NCBI RefSeq assembly: GCF_001005215.1
Contig: NZ_LBNQ01000033.1
Coordinates: 1 to 64,000, forward strand
Length of the DNA stretch: 64,000 bases
DNA from: Lampropedia cohaerens
GTDB taxonomy: Bacteria; Pseudomonadota; Gammaproteobacteria; Burkholderiales; Burkholderiaceae_C
Direction of reading: 5' to 3'
The notes under the pieces are model-generated. The model was given only the letters and a program-made list of their open reading frames with translations. It had not been told where the DNA came from and ran no database searches. A program made the translations under genes and the position numbers. Positions within the stretch are counted from its first letter, which is position 1; every line of letters starts with the position of its first letter. Positions 1-8,960 of this stretch are shown here, in pieces.

Positions 1-61
1 CCCCCCGATTTCAGTACCACGCCGAACTTAGTAGAGTCCGTTTTCCGAGCAGGAGACGGTA

Positions 62-325
62 GTGAAAAAGCGTTTTACAGAAGAACAGATTCTCGACTTT
101 CTTAAGCAGGCAGAGGCCGGCGTGCCGGTGAAGGAGCTGTGCCGGCGGCATGGCTTCAGTGATGCATCCTTCTACACTTGGCGTGCCAAGTTCGGTGGCA
201 TGACCGTGCCGGACGCCAAGCGGCTCAAGGATCTCGAGCTGGAGAACAGCCGGCTAAAGAAGCTGCTAGCCGAAGCCCATCTGGATATCGAGGCACTTAA
301 GGTGGTCGCCCGGGGAAAAGGGTAA
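62..325 (+). CDS. IS3-family transposase OrfA
   Basis: This 87-residue protein begins at a GTG preceded by AGGAGAC. It has the usual OrfA layout: an N-terminal helix-turn-helix (KRFTEEQIL through the [15 protein letters not shown] region) that binds the IS ends, then a leucine-rich coiled coil (residues about 56-80) for multimerisation. It ends at TAA 323-325, just after a slippery heptamer, so part of the translation should continue into OrfB to make the active OrfAB transposase. Length and sequence are normal for the IS407 group. Confidence 0.9.
   Translation: MKKRFTEEQILDFLKQAEAGVPVKELCRRHGFSDASFYTWRAKFGGMTVPDAKRLKDLELENSRLKKLLAEAHLDIEALKVVARGKG
313..319 (+). promoter_or_regulatory. Programmed -1 frameshift heptamer between orfA and orfB
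   Basis: The sequence GGGAAAA is read G GGA AAA in the OrfA frame, the X XXY YYZ arrangement of bacterial -1 slippery sites. A slip moves ribosomes into the OrfB frame, which is open from here through the OrfB start region. The OrfA stop lies 4 bases downstream. This is the standard way IS3-family elements make OrfAB. Confidence 0.75.
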
Positions 326-348
326 GCCCGACAGCACGGCGGGAGGCG

Positions 349-1200
349 GTGCAGGAGATGCAGGCCAGAACCGGTATCTCCGAGCGCCGTGCCTGTCAGC
401 TGATCGGGCTGTCTCGCTCGGTGCTGCGCTATCAACCCCGTTCCAGCGAGCAAAACACCAGGCTGCAATCCCAACTTATGGAGCTGGCACAGGAGCGTCG
501 GCGCTTTGGCTATCGGCGCCTGCATATCCTGCTGCGGCGGGCTGGCATGCAGGTCAACCCTAAACGGATCTATCGCCTGTACCGGGCTGCCGGGTTGATG
601 GTGAAGCGCCGGAGGCGCCGCCACGGTGTCGCCGTAGAGCGCGAGCGGCTGAGTCTGCCGAGCGCGCCGAATCAGGTATGGTCGATGGACTTCGTCTTCG
701 ATGCACTCAGTACGGGACGTAGGATCAAATGTCTGACGGTGGTCGATGATTTCACCAAGGAGGTGGTGGGTATTCTTGTGGATCACGGCATCAGCGGCTT
801 TCGTGTTACTCGCGCATTAGATGAAATGGCCCGATTCCGCGGTTACCCCAAGGCAATCCGCACCGACCAGGGCCCCGAATTCACCGGCAAGGCTCTTGAT
901 CAATGGGCCTATCAGCGCGGCATCAAGCTGAAGCTGATTCAGCCTGGCAAGCCGACACAGAATGCGTTCATCGAATCATTCAATGGCAAGTTTCGGGATG
1001 AATGCCTGAATGAGCACTGGTTCTGCTCACTGGCCGAGGCCAGAATCCGCATCGCGGCCTGGCGAAGGGACTACAACGAACACCGACCGCACAGCGCTAT
1101 CGGGAATCACACCCCGGCAGAATTCGCTGCGCATTGGAGGGCAAGCCAACAGCAACCCCGACATGAAAAACTAACATCAACCCCAGGGCCTACTAACTAG
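349..1200 (+). CDS. IS3-family transposase OrfB (DDE integrase domain)
   Basis: This 283-residue protein has an HTH_21-like N-terminal part and an rve-type catalytic core. The DDE residues are visible: D in VWSMDFVFD (about residue 115), D in IRTDQGPEF (about 174) and E in [14 protein letters not shown] (about 210). The C-terminal [18 protein letters not shown] motif is typical of the family. The labelled GTG start is probably not used; the frame is open upstream to the slippery heptamer at 313-319, so the product is likely an OrfAB fusion. It appears intact. Confidence 0.9.
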   Translation: MQEMQARTGISERRACQLIGLSRSVLRYQPRSSEQNTRLQSQLMELAQERRRFGYRRLHILLRRAGMQVNPKRIYRLYRAAGLMVKRRRRRHGVAVERERLSLPSAPNQVWSMDFVFDALSTGRRIKCLTVVDDFTKEVVGILVDHGISGFRVTRALDEMARFRGYPKAIRTDQGPEFTGKALDQWAYQRGIKLKLIQPGKPTQNAFIESFNGKFRDECLNEHWFCSLAEARIRIAAWRRDYNEHRPHSAIGNHTPAEFAAHWRASQQQPRHEKLTSTPGPTN

Positions 1201-1205
1201 GAAAC

Positions 1206-1229
1206 GGTACTAAAACTGGGGGCAGGTCA
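1206..1229 (-). repeat. Right terminal inverted repeat of the IS3-family element
   Basis: Read on the minus strand this is TGACCTGCCCCCAGTTTTAG followed by TACC. Bases 2-19 at the left edge of the window repeat its inner part with a few mismatches. It fixes the IS right boundary at about 1229. Confidence 0.8.
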
Positions 1230-1533
1230 GGAGAAGCGAACTGTCCGACGAGGCCGTCCCCCAGGCACTACCACTTTCGACGCCGAGCCAGCGTTGGCAT
1301 TCGGAGCGGCCGTTCGTGTCGCCCGCCTGACGCAAGGTATTGCTCAGGAAGAACTGGCTGCGAAAGCAGGGATCGAGCGATCGCACATGGGCAAAATAGA
1401 GCGTGGGGAGCACATGCCCACTCTCGCTCTGATCTTAAGAATCGCCGCCGGACTCAAGCTTAGTGCTGCGGAACTCGTCAGCGCAGCCGAACGCAATCTT
1501 CGTGCTGCGGCGCACGATTCAGATGGGCATTGA
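1230..1533 (+). pseudogene. XRE-family regulator, 5' end removed by the IS
   Basis: The frame is open from the IS edge and encodes a basic stretch (RRGRPPGTTTFD) and then a Cro/CI-type helix-turn-helix (AVRVARLTQGIAQEELAAK, IERSHMGKIERGEHMPT). Small XRE regulators of this kind usually begin a few residues before the basic stretch. No native start codon remains. A TTG at 1294 could initiate an 79-residue product that still contains the whole HTH, or the IS could supply transcription, so loss of function is not certain. The stop is TGA 1531-1533, just before the convergent LysR gene. Confidence 0.75.
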
Positions 1534-1537
1534 CGCT

Positions 1538-2428
1538 TTAGTCATCCGGAGGTCCTCGCAGACGTTCCATGAAGCGATCCAGCGAAACCGATGAGTTGCT
1601 GCTTTCTGGCCGAAGCAGATAGGTTGTGATTACCGCCGTGTCCTGCGCCAGAGGGCGAATCACCACGTCCGGCCTCTGGCTGATGGGAATCTTGGTCGCT
1701 GTCATGAAACCAATCCCATAGCCTGCGCCGACCAGCGTTAGCATCATGTCCAGCGACGACACTTCTTCGACAACGTTGAGCCTGTGTTCCAGAACCTGTA
1801 GCAGCCGATTTAGTTCTCGGCAGTAGCCTTCGCAGGCCAGTTTGTCGCACAGAACCAGTGGGTGACCCTGAAGTTCGTTGAGCGGAACTTGCTTGTGCGC
1901 AAGAAGCGAGTGCCGCGCTGGCACGGCGATCACAATCGGGTCTCGCCAGATCGGTTCAGCCACGATGCCTTCGCCAACATCCGCCGCGTGTGCAAATCCG
2001 ATCGTGAAGTCGCCAGACCGTAGGCCCCGTATCTGCTCGGTCAGCGGTACCTCGGAGAGACGTATCTCGACCTCGGGCTCTTCCGCGCGGCAACGAGCTA
2101 GGAACGCCGATAGTCGTGGGTCCATCGCACCATCGGAAATTGCAATGCGCAGGCTGCCCCTCAGGCCCGCGGCAATGGCTCTGGCATTCTCACGCGCTTG
2201 CTCCAGGACAGTGAAGAGTCGGCGGGTGTCCTGCAAGAATGCCGCCCCCGCCACGGTCAGCCGTGTACCCCTGCGGTCGCGGTCAAACAGCGTGACCCCA
2301 AGCTCATCTTCCAATTCCTTGATCGCGCGAGACAAGGGGGGTTGCTCTATATGCAGCCTCTCGGCCGCCCGCGTGAAATGCAACTCCTCTGCCAAGACGA
2401 CAAAGCATCGTAGATGACGCAACTCCAT
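1538..2428 (-). CDS. LysR-family transcriptional regulator
   Basis: This 296-residue protein has a standard LysR layout. A winged HTH occupies residues 1-60 (MELRHLRCFVVLAEELHFTR, then AAERLHIEQPPLSRAIKELE), followed by a linker helix and a periplasmic-binding-protein-like effector domain (about 90-290). The effector is unknown. LysR proteins usually regulate a divergent neighbour, but the next gene upstream (copK-like) points the same way, so the target cannot be inferred from context. The gene ends 4 bases from the XRE remnant, which it converges on. Confidence 0.9.
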   Translation of the reverse strand: MELRHLRCFVVLAEELHFTRAAERLHIEQPPLSRAIKELEDELGVTLFDRDRRGTRLTVAGAAFLQDTRRLFTVLEQARENARAIAAGLRGSLRIAISDGAMDPRLSAFLARCRAEEPEVEIRLSEVPLTEQIRGLRSGDFTIGFAHAADVGEGIVAEPIWRDPIVIAVPARHSLLAHKQVPLNELQGHPLVLCDKLACEGYCRELNRLLQVLEHRLNVVEEVSSLDMMLTLVGAGYGIGFMTATKIPISQRPDVVIRPLAQDTAVITTYLLRPESSNSSVSLDRFMERLRGPPDD

Positions 2429-2584
2429 AAATCGGGCTCCTCGCAGGTTCTCATTCGCGCAAGATGTCCCGTGGACGAATCACGGTGGATGTGGAGGCTG
2501 GATCCATTCCAGGGAAGTTGATGCGCTTGACATCGCAAAAACTGGCATCTTGAGCGCTCGTGGTTGCTCGTGACGCGTCCCAAT

Positions 2585-2610
2585 CGCGCGCGCCCAATCG
2601 GGGCGCGCGT
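2585..2610 (-). terminator. GC-rich hairpin downstream of the copK-like gene
   Basis: There is a perfect 9-bp stem (CGCGCGCCC / GGGCGCGCG) with loop AATCG. It lies 50 bases past the copK-like stop on the minus strand and before the LysR gene. There is no T-tract, so intrinsic termination is uncertain. Confidence 0.35.
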
Positions 2611-2659
2611 CTCTGTCACACTGTGCAGAAGCTTTGAAAAGCACCGCACACCCGCGGCG

Positions 2660-2944
2660 TCATCCGCCGTGCTCTTTTTGTAGCAGCGAGCCGAGGCGAG
2701 CGACTTCATTGCTGGTGATCGCGATGTTGCGCCCATCCTTCGTCGACACCGAAGCCCCGACATTGAGATAGACGGCGCGCCCGAAGCGGCTTTCCTGTGC
2801 CATCTTTCCGTCCTTGAAGATGTACAGCGTTCCCCCGTCAGCCAAGGGAACCATCTCCTTGGCTGCTTGGGCTGCTGCATGACCGGCGAAGGCTGGCACG
2901 GAGAGAGCGCTCAACAGGGCGGCAATGACAATTTGCGATTTCAT
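2660..2944 (-). CDS. copK: CopK-like periplasmic copper-resistance protein, methionine-poor
   Basis: This 94-residue protein has a Sec signal peptide (cleavage near AFAGHA) and a small domain with the CopK core: DGGTLYIFKDGKM, then FGRAV, then TKDGRNIAITSNEVARL. CopK of Cupriavidus binds Cu(I) through a cluster of methionines in the periplasm. Here most of those positions are Q, V, L, S or I, and only the M of KDGKM is kept in that region, so Cu(I) affinity may be reduced or the role changed. It stands apart from the main cop operon. A half copy of the probable CopR box lies 86 bases upstream. Confidence 0.75.
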   Translation of the reverse strand: MKSQIVIAALLSALSVPAFAGHAAAQAAKEMVPLADGGTLYIFKDGKMAQESRFGRAVYLNVGASVSTKDGRNIAITSNEVARLGSLLQKEHGG

Positions 2945-3029
2945 GATCGACTCCTTTGTAAAAACGACGACAACTTGCGCCGCGTCGTTAAATGTAGAAG
3001 CAGGCGGTCTACAGAGGGCTTACCCGTGC

Positions 3030-3039
3030 ATTACATTCA
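3030..3039 (-). promoter_or_regulatory. Half-site of the putative CopR box upstream of copK-like gene
   Basis: The sequence ATTACATTCA repeats exactly the first ten bases of the palindrome in the copA-copR intergenic region. It lies 86 bases before the copK-like start. The second half is degenerate (ATTCAT instead of TGTAAT). Confidence 0.4.
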
Positions 3040-3072
3040 ATTCATGCGCTGTCATCTGCCGCCCATGAAGGA

Positions 3073-3999
3073 TTAGGTTCCAGTGGGAGACAAGATGCCA
3101 AGCCATGCAACGCTCGCCAGAACCAAAACGGCCAAGGTTGCCTCCGTGAACAGACTCTGCCTAAGCTTGATGACTGCCTGTGCGCGATTGCCTGCCTTCA
3201 AAGCTGCCTCCAGGCTCGGGCTCAACCGATACCGATTGGCAGCAGCCAACGCCAGCATGCCTGCGAAAAGCAGGAGCTTTACCATCAGCAGCCGGCCATA
3301 CAGCGTCGAGATGAGCGGATCAAACGATGGTCCGGCGATCAACAGGTAATTGAGAGTTCCACTCACGACGAGTGCAGCCACGATCGCTGTACCTATGCGA
3401 GCAAAGCCATTCGACGTCCGACTGAGGACCGCTACCGGGTCTTGCGCGACATCCCGCTTGTGGGATGCCAGCATCAAGAACGCCAACAATGCGCCCACCC
3501 AAGCGCCCGCTGCCCAGAGGTGGGTGATATCCGACGCAAGATGGATGTAGCCGCGAACGCCGTCGTCCATGGCGCCGTGGCCTGCCCACGCAAGGGTCGC
3601 CAGCGCCACGCCGGTGGAGAGCGCCATCACTGCAAATCGCAAGGTAGCGTTCAATTTCAACATTGCGACGAGCACACACACCAACAGCGCGAGGATGCGA
3701 ATGCACCAGGCGATGCCCATGTGCGTGCCCGTAATGAGCATGTCGAAAACGTGCGTTGACAGCTCCGCGTAGCTTTGGGCGCCGGACATGGCCTTGGCCA
3801 TGACCGTCATGCCCCACATCGACAGGGCAATGCCGATGGCAGCGGATGCGCCAATGAGGACGCGATAGCGGCGCGAGATCGTCGAGGATCGCTCGTCGTT
3901 GCCCAAAGCATAGAGTCCGAACATGGCGACGCCAAACGCCGCCGCCAGGTCCAGATAAAGCGCCAGGCGCAGGACGATGGTCAACCAATCCCCGGCCAT
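3073..3999 (-). CDS. copD: Copper resistance protein CopD (inner membrane)
   Basis: This 308-residue polytopic membrane protein has about eight hydrophobic segments and the CopD-family signature region (GHGAMDDGVRGYIHLASDITH, with conserved histidines, then LWAAGAWVGALLAF). CopD works with periplasmic CopC and is thought to move copper across the inner membrane. It starts 4 bases after the copC stop, so the two are translationally coupled. It is the last gene of the copA-to-copD operon. Confidence 0.92.
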   Translation of the reverse strand: MAGDWLTIVLRLALYLDLAAAFGVAMFGLYALGNDERSSTISRRYRVLIGASAAIGIALSMWGMTVMAKAMSGAQSYAELSTHVFDMLITGTHMGIAWCIRILALLVCVLVAMLKLNATLRFAVMALSTGVALATLAWAGHGAMDDGVRGYIHLASDITHLWAAGAWVGALLAFLMLASHKRDVAQDPVAVLSRTSNGFARIGTAIVAALVVSGTLNYLLIAGPSFDPLISTLYGRLLMVKLLLFAGMLALAAANRYRLSPSLEAALKAGNRAQAVIKLRQSLFTEATLAVLVLASVAWLGILSPTGT

Positions 4000-4003
4000 G
4001 GGC

Positions 4004-4390
4004 TTACTTCACCTTGAAGGTGACGTTACCCGTGATCGGATGCGTGTCCGAGGAGACGGCACGCCATTCGACGCGATAGTCGCCGGGCTGGAGCGCCTGT
4101 GCTGGCGTGATGACCATGGTCTTGCCGTCGCCGGCACCCGCGACGCTGGCGTTGATCTTCATCGGGCCATGGCTCGCCATTCCCGGCATGCCAGTCATGA
4201 CAAGGCTCGCGGCGGAGAACTGCGGCACCAGCGTTTCGGAGAACTTCAGCTCGATGGTGGCTGGCGCGGAAACCTGCGACTTGTCGGCTGGCGTTGAAGA
4301 CACCAGCGAAGGATGCGCGAATGCGGCGGTGGCGAACAGACCAGCAGCGATCGGCGCGACGAGCTTGGCGATGAAATGTGAACGGGTCAT
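4004..4390 (-). CDS. copC: Periplasmic copper-binding protein CopC
   Basis: This 128-residue protein has a signal peptide ending near AAFAH. The mature N-terminus begins HPSLVSSTPAD, where the first histidine is the Cu(II) ligand of the CopC fold. A methionine-rich loop (MTGMPGMASHGPM) fits Cu(I) binding, and SSDTHPITG near the C-terminus is the second family motif. The start at 4390 is chosen because AAGGTAG lies just upstream; the frame is open further but without signal-peptide logic. It is coupled to copD. Confidence 0.92.
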   Translation of the reverse strand: MTRSHFIAKLVAPIAAGLFATAAFAHPSLVSSTPADKSQVSAPATIELKFSETLVPQFSAASLVMTGMPGMASHGPMKINASVAGAGDGKTMVITPAQALQPGDYRVEWRAVSSDTHPITGNVTFKVK

Positions 4391-4531
4391 AGAGATTTCT
4401 ACCTTGATGTGTGAGGAGTGGTTTAAGAACGAAGTGCCGAGATAAGGCTTGCACCTTCGCAACGGCGTGGAACGAAAGAAACGGTTCGCTGGGCGATAGC
4501 AGGCTCCTGTAGGTTCAGAAAGAAAATCCGG

Positions 4532-7012
4532 TCACAGTCGGCTCGCTCTCAGGCGCAAGGCGTTGCCAACGACCGACGCCGAACTCAGGCTCATCGCCAA
4601 TGCTGCGATCAGCGGCGACAGCAGCCAGCCCGTGAGGGGATAGAGAACCCCGGCGGCGATGGGGATGCCCAGCGCGTTGTAGAGGAAGGCGAACATGAGG
4701 TTCTGCTTCATGTTGCGCACGGTACTCACCGAGAGCGTGCGAGCGACAGCGATGCCACGCAGGTCGCCCTTGACCAGCGTGACCTGGGCGCTGTTCATCG
4801 CCACGTCGGTCCCCGTTCCCATGGCGATGCCCACGTCTGCCTTCGCCAAGGCCGGCGCGTCGTTGATGCCGTCTCCGGCCATGGCGACGATGCGTCCTTC
4901 TTTCTGCAGCCGCTCGATCAACATGAGCTTGTCCGCCGGCTTGACCTCACCATGCACCTCGTCGATGCCTAGGCGTGCACCGACGGCTTTGGCGGTGGTC
5001 TGCCCGTCCCCGGTGGCCATGATGACCCGCAGGCCCGCAGCCTTCAACGCGGCCAGGGCCTCGGGGGTGCTGCCCTTGACCGGATCGGATACGGCGAGCA
5101 AGCCCGCGAGCTGCCCGTCCACAGCCAAGTACATGACGCTTGCCCCTTCGCCGCGCAGAGCTTCGGCCTGGGGTACGAGCGGTTCCACCGATACGCCAGA
5201 CTGTTCCATCAGCACTGTGTTGCCCAACGCGAGTTGCCGGTGCTCAACCTTTCCGCGCACGCCGATGCCGGTTCCCGATTCAAAGCTCTGAGGCTTCACG
5301 AGTTGGAGGCCCTGGGCACGCGCGGCCTGCACGATGGCGTCGGCCAGGGGGTGTTCACTGCCCTGGTCCAGGCTGGCCGCAAGACGCAGCACCTCATCGT
5401 TCGTAAAGCCGGGTGCTGCGACGACCTGATCGAAAGCAGGTCGGCCTTCGGTCAGGGTTCCTGTCTTGTCGATGACGAGGGTATCGACCTTGCGAAGATT
5501 CTCGATCGCCGCGGCATCGCGGAATAGCACGCCCTGCGTGGCGCCACGGCCCGTTGCGACCATGATCGACATCGGCGTGGCCAGACCCAGCGCGCACGGG
5601 CAGGCGATGATCAGAACGGCCACCGCATTGATGAGTCCATAGACCCAGGTGGGCTGCGGCCCGAAGAATCCCCATACAAAGAGCGTCGTGACCGCAATGG
5701 CAACGACGGCCATCACGAAGTAGCCGGCAACGACATCGGCCATGCGTCGCATCGGCGCCTTGGAACGCTGCGCCTGGGCGACCATCTGGACGATCTGCGA
5801 CAGAACGGTGTCCGAGCCGATCCGCTCCGAACGCATGACCAGCGCGCCGCTGGTGTTGAGTGTGGCCCCGATGACCTTGTCGCCCGCGCGCTTGCTTACG
5901 GGCAGCGGTTCGCCGGTCAGCATGGATTCGTCAATCGAGCTGCTGCCCTCGTGCACGATGCCATCCACCGGCACCTTCTCGCCGGGTCGGATGCGCAGCA
6001 GATCGCCGACGTGCACATGGCTGAGCGGCACGTCTTCCTCGCTGCCGTCCGCATTGATGCGCCGCGCGGTCTTGGGCGCCAGCCCCAGCAGCGACTTGAT
6101 GGCCGCCGAAGTCTGGGAGCGCGCCTTGAGTTCCAGCACCTGGCCGAGCAGTGTCAGCGAGATGATGACGGCGGCGGCCTCGAAATACACGCCGACCCGT
6201 CCCATGGACATGAAGGAAGCTGGAAACACTTCCGGCGCAACGGTTGCCACGACGCTGTAGATGAATGCCGCACCCGTTCCCAGGCCGATCAGTGTCCACA
6301 TGTTCGGGCTGCGGTTGACCACGGACAGCCAGCCGCGGGAGAAGAAGGGCCAGCCGGCCCACAGCACGATCGGCAACGACAGCACCAACTCGACCCAGCT
6401 CTGTGTAGCCATGTCCATCAGGTGTAGCCGCTCGCCCAGCATCGCCAGCGCCAGGACCACGAGCGTCAACGGCAAGGTCCACCAGAAGCGACGCGAGAAG
6501 TCACGCAACTCCGGGTTGTCGTCGTCGAGGTCGGGCAGCAGAGGCTCCAGCGTCATCCCGCACTTGGGGCAGATTCCCGGATGATCCTGGCGGATCTCCG
6601 GGTGCATCGGGCAGGTGTAGATTGTTCCGGGTGCGGTTGGCGATGCCGCCGGGGCCGGTGAAATCGCGGTGCTGGCATGGTGATGCGGTGCATGGCCGCT
6701 GCCTGTGCCTATGCCCGCGCCACCGCTGGCATATCGCGCCGGATCGGCGTCGAATTTGGCCTTGCATCCGGTGCTGCAAAACAGGTACGTGTTCCCCAAG
6801 TGCGTGGAGCGGTGCTCCGACGCCGCCGTGACCGCCATCCCACACACCGGATCTCGTGTCGAGGCATCGGGCTGCGAGTGGCTTGAGGGCCCGCCCGCAT
6901 CGTCACTTCCAGCATGGCTGGCGTGATGGTGGTGGGTATGCGTGCCGGACGTTGTGGCACCCGCCGCCATGCCTGCGTGCTCATGTCCTGAAGACTTGCT
7001 GGGTGAATTCAT
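4532..7012 (-). CDS. Copper-translocating P1B-type ATPase with YHS and HMBD domains
   Basis: This 826-residue ATPase has a His-rich N-terminus (HTHHHHASH), a YHS domain (about 53-95, RDPVCGMAV), and a heavy-metal-binding domain (about 131-157, YTCPMHPEI to GICPKCGM). The core contains TGEP (366-369), the CPC transport motif (471-473), the phosphorylation site DKTGT (515-519), the SEHPL motif and GDGINDAP. It probably exports Cu(I) from the cytoplasm. The classical CxxC-type HMA domain is absent and replaced by the YHS and HMBD units. It is in the cop operon between the DUF2933 gene and copC. Confidence 0.93.
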   Translation of the reverse strand: MNSPSKSSGHEHAGMAAGATTSGTHTHHHHASHAGSDDAGGPSSHSQPDASTRDPVCGMAVTAASEHRSTHLGNTYLFCSTGCKAKFDADPARYASGGAGIGTGSGHAPHHHASTAISPAPAASPTAPGTIYTCPMHPEIRQDHPGICPKCGMTLEPLLPDLDDDNPELRDFSRRFWWTLPLTLVVLALAMLGERLHLMDMATQSWVELVLSLPIVLWAGWPFFSRGWLSVVNRSPNMWTLIGLGTGAAFIYSVVATVAPEVFPASFMSMGRVGVYFEAAAVIISLTLLGQVLELKARSQTSAAIKSLLGLAPKTARRINADGSEEDVPLSHVHVGDLLRIRPGEKVPVDGIVHEGSSSIDESMLTGEPLPVSKRAGDKVIGATLNTSGALVMRSERIGSDTVLSQIVQMVAQAQRSKAPMRRMADVVAGYFVMAVVAIAVTTLFVWGFFGPQPTWVYGLINAVAVLIIACPCALGLATPMSIMVATGRGATQGVLFRDAAAIENLRKVDTLVIDKTGTLTEGRPAFDQVVAAPGFTNDEVLRLAASLDQGSEHPLADAIVQAARAQGLQLVKPQSFESGTGIGVRGKVEHRQLALGNTVLMEQSGVSVEPLVPQAEALRGEGASVMYLAVDGQLAGLLAVSDPVKGSTPEALAALKAAGLRVIMATGDGQTTAKAVGARLGIDEVHGEVKPADKLMLIERLQKEGRIVAMAGDGINDAPALAKADVGIAMGTGTDVAMNSAQVTLVKGDLRGIAVARTLSVSTVRNMKQNLMFAFLYNALGIPIAAGVLYPLTGWLLSPLIAALAMSLSSASVVGNALRLRASRL

Positions 7013-7125
7013 AGTGACAAGTGCCCTCCGCCGTTAACCGTTGGTGTCTGGTGATCGCAGCAGGCCGCACGCGCGCAAGGAGACAAGCGCGGCGTCGCGT
7101 GCTCGCACGGTGCGAGTGCCTCGAC

Positions 7126-7398
7126 TCATTGCTTCTGCTCCTTGGAGGCTGCGGCACCTTCCTCACCCTGACGCGCGGCATGATCGTGTCCGCCGTGGCC
7201 GTGACCACGGTGCATGAACAGGTGCATCAGCGGACAAGCCGCCAGCAGCAGGAAGGGGAGATAGCCGGCAACATGTGCCGTGTGCTCCTTGAGCAGGAAA
7301 TACGCGGCGACAGCGGCGATGATGAGGAACGCCACGCCGTAGCGCGATCGCCAGAACCGGGGACGATCGCTGGGGGTATGTGTGTGCTGATGCTGCAT
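7126..7398 (-). CDS. DUF2933 small membrane protein
   Basis: This 90-residue protein has two transmembrane segments (about residues 20-38 and 46-60) and a His-rich tail (HRGHGHGGHDHAA). DUF2933 proteins often sit in copper and silver resistance operons, usually beside P-type ATPases; their role is unknown. The histidine-rich ends suggest metal binding (inference). Confidence 0.8.
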   Translation of the reverse strand: MQHQHTHTPSDRPRFWRSRYGVAFLIIAAVAAYFLLKEHTAHVAGYLPFLLLAACPLMHLFMHRGHGHGGHDHAARQGEEGAAASKEQKQ

Positions 7399-7431
7399 GG
7401 CATATCTCCACGGAGAAGGGTTGATGGATGG

Positions 7432-7917
7432 TCAGCGATGCGACTGATAGACCGTGCTGCTACCGTTTTTCCCGATCAGCAGCACGTCGTAGGCGTCCTT
7501 GCGTCCACCATAGGCCGGACCATCCATGCCGGGCGAACCGACCGGCATGCCGGGCGCCGCAAGGCCGATGGCCTGCGGGGCTTCGCGCAGCAAGCGTTGA
7601 ATGTCCGAGGCAGGCACATGACCCTCGATGGCATAGCTGCCGATCTGCGCCGTGTGGCACGAACCGTACTTCTGCGGGATGCCCAGCCGCGTGCGCGCTG
7701 CCGTGTTCCCGGTGTCGAGAACCTGCACATCGAAGCCTGCGCCTTGCAGGTGTGAGACCCAGTCCTTGCAGCATCCGCAGCTCGGGTCCTTCCAGACCTT
7801 GGCAATCGGTCGGCTCTGCGCCAGGCTCGGTCCTGCGAGTGCCATCACCAACAAGCCAGCGATCAATGCCTGGCGTCTCGGCACTTTGCCCTGGCTTCTG
7901 TCGTAGTGCATGTTCAT
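7432..7917 (-). CDS. DUF411 periplasmic metal-binding protein (CopG-like)
   Basis: This 161-residue protein has a basic signal sequence with a hydrophobic segment (about 16-34) and the DUF411 signature KDPSCGCCKDW, followed by KYGSCHTA and GHVPASDIQ. The family includes CopG of Pseudomonas, a periplasmic copper protein proposed to act in copper redox handling through its cysteines. A Met/Gly-rich stretch near the end (PGMPVGSPGMDG) fits copper binding. It lies in the cop operon after copB. Confidence 0.85.
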   Translation of the reverse strand: MNMHYDRSQGKVPRRQALIAGLLVMALAGPSLAQSRPIAKVWKDPSCGCCKDWVSHLQGAGFDVQVLDTGNTAARTRLGIPQKYGSCHTAQIGSYAIEGHVPASDIQRLLREAPQAIGLAAPGMPVGSPGMDGPAYGGRKDAYDVLLIGKNGSSTVYQSHR

Positions 7918-7954
7918 AGATTGCCTCTCATCAGATGATCAAACCCGCTAGGTT

Positions 7955-8935
7955 CTAGAACCAGAATCGCACGCCAGCCACCCAGCGCGTCTGCTGCGCG
8001 CGGCCGCCTTCGGCACGCACATAGTCCGCGGTGCGTCCGAAGCTGCCCGCCCGTTCCACGCCGATATAGGGGGCGAACTGGCGACTGAATTCATAGCGCA
8101 GGCGCAAGCCAGCAGACGCTTCGGCCAAGCCCTTGCCGATACCGCGTTCCGGGTCGTCCTTGCCATAGAACTGCAACTCGGCGCGAGGCTCCAGAATCAG
8201 TCGCTGGGTCAGCAGCAGCTCGTAGCTGCCTTCGACACGCAGCGCCGTACGTCCGCCACTTCCCACGTAGCCCGTCGCCTCCAGCTCGAACCAGTAGGGG
8301 GCGAGGCCCTGGATGCCGAAAGCCAACCATTGACGGCTCGGGCCTTCGCCGTTATCCACCCGAATGCCGAGCTGGGTGTCCCAGTACGGTGCGACGGCGT
8401 GCCCCCAGAGAAGCTCGGTACGCGATTCTTCGAGCTTTCCTTTGGCGATATCGCCTTCGGCCTTCACGACGGCCTTGTTGTAGGTCGTCCCATACCACGC
8501 CTGGAGGTCGTAGGCCGTGGAATCGTCCCCTTTGCGCGTGAAGCGGCGTTCCAGGGTTTCGCCGCGCAACGAGAAGAACCTGTGTTCGTCGGCCAGCATC
8601 AGCCGCGGCACACCGGGTACGGCGTAGTCGCCCGATCCCAATGTCAGGCCATTGGAGTAGCCATGCGGATCGCGGGCGTCAGGAGGCGCCGACCCGCCCT
8701 GCATCTGCATGTTGCCGTGATCCATGGCCGGGGCCGCGGTCGAGCCGCTCGCCGACGCCGCGTGACCCGCGTGCGGGTCGGCGGCAGGAGCCACGGTCTG
8801 AGTGGATGGCGCGGCCGTTTGAGAGTCGGCCTGGCCGTGCGCAGCATGGTCGTTCTGTGCTTGTGCCTGTGCGGCGACGCTTACCAGGGCCAGTAGCGTC
8901 GTGGCCAGTGCGCGAGTGGGGAGTGCTTTGGACAT
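7955..8935 (-). CDS. copB: Outer-membrane copper resistance protein CopB
   Basis: This 326-residue protein has a signal peptide (ending near AQAQA), a His/Met-rich N-terminal segment (HAAHG, DPHAGHAAS, MDHGNMQMQGG) and a C-terminal beta-barrel domain ending in aromatic RFWF, as expected for an outer-membrane protein. CopB-family (PcoB-like) proteins bind copper at the cell surface. The start is placed at 8935 because AAGGAAGACC is just upstream; the frame extends 20 codons further without support. It follows copA by 25 bases. Confidence 0.92.
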   Translation of the reverse strand: MSKALPTRALATTLLALVSVAAQAQAQNDHAAHGQADSQTAAPSTQTVAPAADPHAGHAASASGSTAAPAMDHGNMQMQGGSAPPDARDPHGYSNGLTLGSGDYAVPGVPRLMLADEHRFFSLRGETLERRFTRKGDDSTAYDLQAWYGTTYNKAVVKAEGDIAKGKLEESRTELLWGHAVAPYWDTQLGIRVDNGEGPSRQWLAFGIQGLAPYWFELEATGYVGSGGRTALRVEGSYELLLTQRLILEPRAELQFYGKDDPERGIGKGLAEASAGLRLRYEFSRQFAPYIGVERAGSFGRTADYVRAEGGRAQQTRWVAGVRFWF

Positions 8936-8960
8936 TCTTGGTCTTCCTTGTGCGCTGGGT

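Larger units (their letters stand above)
1..1229 (+). mobile_element. IS3-family insertion sequence (IS407-like), left end cut by window
   Basis: Two overlapping frames encode the OrfA and OrfB parts of a DDE transposase. The right terminal inverted repeat is visible (read inward: TGACCTGCCCCCAGTTTTAG), and positions 2-19 match its inner part (CCCC, then TTT, then AGTACC), so only the outermost few bases of the left end lie outside the window. IS407-group elements are known for TGACCTG-type ends. The element has landed in the 5' part of an XRE regulator gene that resumes immediately after position 1229. Confidence 0.9.
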
